NCBI GenBank assembly: GCA_947259435.1
Contig: CAMYMP010000077.1
Coordinates: 1 to 8,014 of the forward strand
Origin: an uncultured Woeseiaceae bacterium
Lineage (GTDB): Bacteria > Pseudomonadota > Gammaproteobacteria > Woeseiales > Woeseiaceae
DNA length: 8,014 nucleotides
Reading direction: 5' to 3'
Part shown: piece after piece, positions 7,371-8,014 of the stretch
Layout of the letters: the number at the start of each line of letters is the position of its first letter
Position numbering within the stretch: position 1 is the first letter of the stretch
Made by a program: the position numbers and the translations under genes
Notes under the pieces: generated by a model
Databases searched by the model: none
Seen by the model: only the letters and a program-made list of their open reading frames with translations
What the model was told of the DNA's origin: nothing

Positions 7371-7420
7371 GCGAGATCCCCCGATCGGATTTCTTGAATT
7401 GATGCGTTTTTTGATAGAAA

Positions 7421-7434
7421 TGTAAGCGCTTACT
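7421..7434. promoter_or_regulatory. LacI-type operator at the receptor promoter
   Basis: TGTAAGCGCTTACT shares 13 of 14 bases with the lacI operator at 914-927 and contains the same perfect 12-bp palindromic core. It begins seven bases beyond the predicted -10 box (7441-7446), so it would cover about +1 to +14 of the receptor transcript, a classic position for blocking initiation. Confidence 0.85.
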
Positions 7435-7440
7435 TTTCTA

Positions 7441-7470
7441 AAAGTACCTCAGGTTCCCCGTGGTCGTCAA
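7441..7470 (-). promoter_or_regulatory. Predicted sigma70-like promoter of the receptor gene
   Basis: On the minus strand a strong -35-like TTGACG (7465-7470) is followed, after an 18-base spacer, by TACTTT (7441-7446), which keeps the first, second and last consensus -10 bases. The expected start near 7434 coincides with the edge of the operator, giving a leader of about 64 bases. The -10 is weak, so an activator or a different start is possible. Confidence 0.55.
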
Positions 7471-7625
7471 CCCGTATTTTGTAACAAAGGTTTGTGGCGA
7501 GCTTTCAACAACTGGCGCACTTACAGGTGCCGCAATCGGCTAATCTACTGATTTAAAGGACTTTTACCCATATGAGTAATGTGGTTACACCGCGACGAAA
7601 AAGCCTGCACCCTGCCAGGAAGAAA

Positions 7626-7639
7626 TGAAAGCGCTTACA
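7626..7639. promoter_or_regulatory. Possible auxiliary LacI-type operator
   Basis: TGAAAGCGCTTACA differs from the palindrome at 914-927 by one base. It lies 256 bases upstream of the receptor ATG and 205 bases, centre to centre, from the operator at 7421-7434, with no convincing promoter beside it. It could support looping between two repressor dimers, or control a promoter not recognised here. It also lies 49 bases past the TSUP stop. Confidence 0.6.
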
Positions 7640-7687
7640 ATTTCGGCGAGGATTTGGGCCGCCCTGCGCCTGTGGCGCTACCCGGGC

Positions 7688-8014
7688 TCAGGTGATGCCG
7701 AGCTTGCGCAAGCCAACCAGGGCCATGGCCGCAGCCAGCACGATGAACAGCGCGCTGATCGAGTACTCCATAACGCGGTGCGACACGTGGCTCTGCAGGC
7801 GCGGCCCGATCTGTCCGCCGATCAAAACGCCCGGGATCGTGTACGCGACGAGATTCCACGGTATCGCGTCGAAGCCGCCTTCACTGATCAGCTGCCCGAT
7901 CAGCGTGAAGGACGCACACGCGGCCGTCACGATAACGATTTTCACCGACGCCGCGACGGCAATCGGCAGCGGTACGCCGCGCTTGGTCAGCTGCGGCACG
8001 ATGACCTCACCGAT
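7688..8014 (-). CDS. TauE/SafE (TSUP) family permease, C-terminal part
   Basis: The last 108 residues of an integral inner-membrane protein are visible, open at the right edge (first codon 8012-8014, ATC). The visible part starts IGEVIVPQLTKRGVPLPIAV, a form typical of the repeat after the central loop in TauE/SafE permeases, which move organosulfonates, sulfite or other small anions. Three hydrophobic segments follow: about IAVAASVKIVIVTAACASFTLI, then WNLVAYTIPGVLIGGQIG, and SISALFIVLAAAMALVGL; the motif GGQIGPRLQSHVSHRVM between the last two matches the family's Gly-rich turn. A start at GTG 7997-7999 is possible by rule, but family sequence clearly continues upstream, so it is not the real start. 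Stop TGA is at 7688-7690. The transported substrate is unknown, and nothing links it functionally to the receptor locus except adjacency and the operator-like site in its downstream region. Confidence 0.85.
   Translation of the reverse strand: MGEVIVPQLTKRGVPLPIAVAASVKIVIVTAACASFTLIGQLISEGGFDAIPWNLVAYTIPGVLIGGQIGPRLQSHVSHRVMEYSISALFIVLAAAMALVGLRKLGIT

Larger units (their letters stand above)
7371..7687. other. Intergenic control region between TSUP gene and receptor
   Basis: This 317-base stretch holds no credible gene on either strand. Besides the promoter and two operators listed separately it contains TTTGTAACAAA (7478-7488), a palindrome lying just upstream of the predicted -35, and TTACCCATATGAGTAA (7564-7579), a 16-base dyad with seven of eight pairs matching. 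A short GC hairpin, GCGCC-TGT-GGCGC (7666-7678), lies ten bases past the TSUP stop but lacks a U run, so it is at best a weak terminator. Confidence 0.6.

Noticed and set aside
6928..7425. Plus-strand open frame of 165 codons opposite the receptor 5' end
   Set aside because: It covers the region coding for the signal peptide and plug on the other strand, which are clearly real; no promoter or ribosome binding site supports it.
7513..7526. Possible fourth LacI-type operator (TGTAAG half-site on the minus strand)
   Set aside because: Only one half matches the palindrome and the other half is GC-rich and unlike it, so it is probably chance.
7572..7628. Short plus-strand peptide frame starting at ATG 7572 within the control region
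   Set aside because: About 16 codons, no ribosome binding site, and its start lies inside a dyad; more likely regulatory DNA than a leader peptide.
1..8014. CRISPR array, tRNA, rRNA or insertion sequence
   Set aside because: No repeat-spacer pattern, no cloverleaf or ribosomal sequence, and no transposase or terminal inverted repeats were seen in the window.

Overview
The window reads as one locus from a Gram-negative, moderately GC-rich proteobacterium. An outer-membrane TonB-dependent receptor of the Xanthomonas/Caulobacter sugar-uptake type, a LacI-family repressor, and the trio SapC / cupin-like / tryptophan-halogenase-like protein point to a gammaproteobacterium (alteromonad, cellvibrio or xanthomonad-like) or possibly an alphaproteobacterium (caulobacter/sphingomonad-like). 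The sequence alone does not fix the genus.

Every supported gene lies on the minus strand, so transcription runs from right to left. In that order: the C-terminal part of a TauE/SafE (TSUP) membrane permease enters from the right edge (7688-8014). A 317-base control region follows (7371-7687), with a sigma70-like promoter and LacI-type operators. Next is a complete 983-residue TonB-dependent receptor (4419-7370). A 144-base gap (4275-4418) holds a 16-bp perfect palindrome and a strong intrinsic terminator. Then come sapC (3546-4274), a cupin-like/JmjC-like gene whose last ~66 codons are out of frame (2703-3533 plus 2540-2740), a flavin-dependent tryptophan-halogenase homologue (1021-2508), and a lacI-family regulator (1-880) that runs off the left edge.

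A near-identical palindrome, TGTAAGCGCTTACA, occurs three times: exactly at lacI (914-927), at -10/+1 to +14 of the predicted receptor promoter with one changed end base (7421-7434), and 205 bp further upstream with one mismatch (7626-7639). It overlaps or directly follows both predicted -10 boxes. The simplest reading is a local repressor circuit: the LacI protein represses itself and the receptor until a ligand, probably a sugar taken up through the receptor, releases it.

Receptor + SapC + cupin-like + halogenase is a recurring neighbourhood in these bacteria, but the biochemical purpose of the three cytoplasmic proteins is not settled. The halogenase copy here keeps the flavin-binding glycines, the catalytic lysine and the WxWxIP signature, so it looks functional. 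The cupin-like gene carries a frame disruption near its 3' end that is either a real mutation or an assembly error. The TSUP gene is probably an unrelated neighbour.
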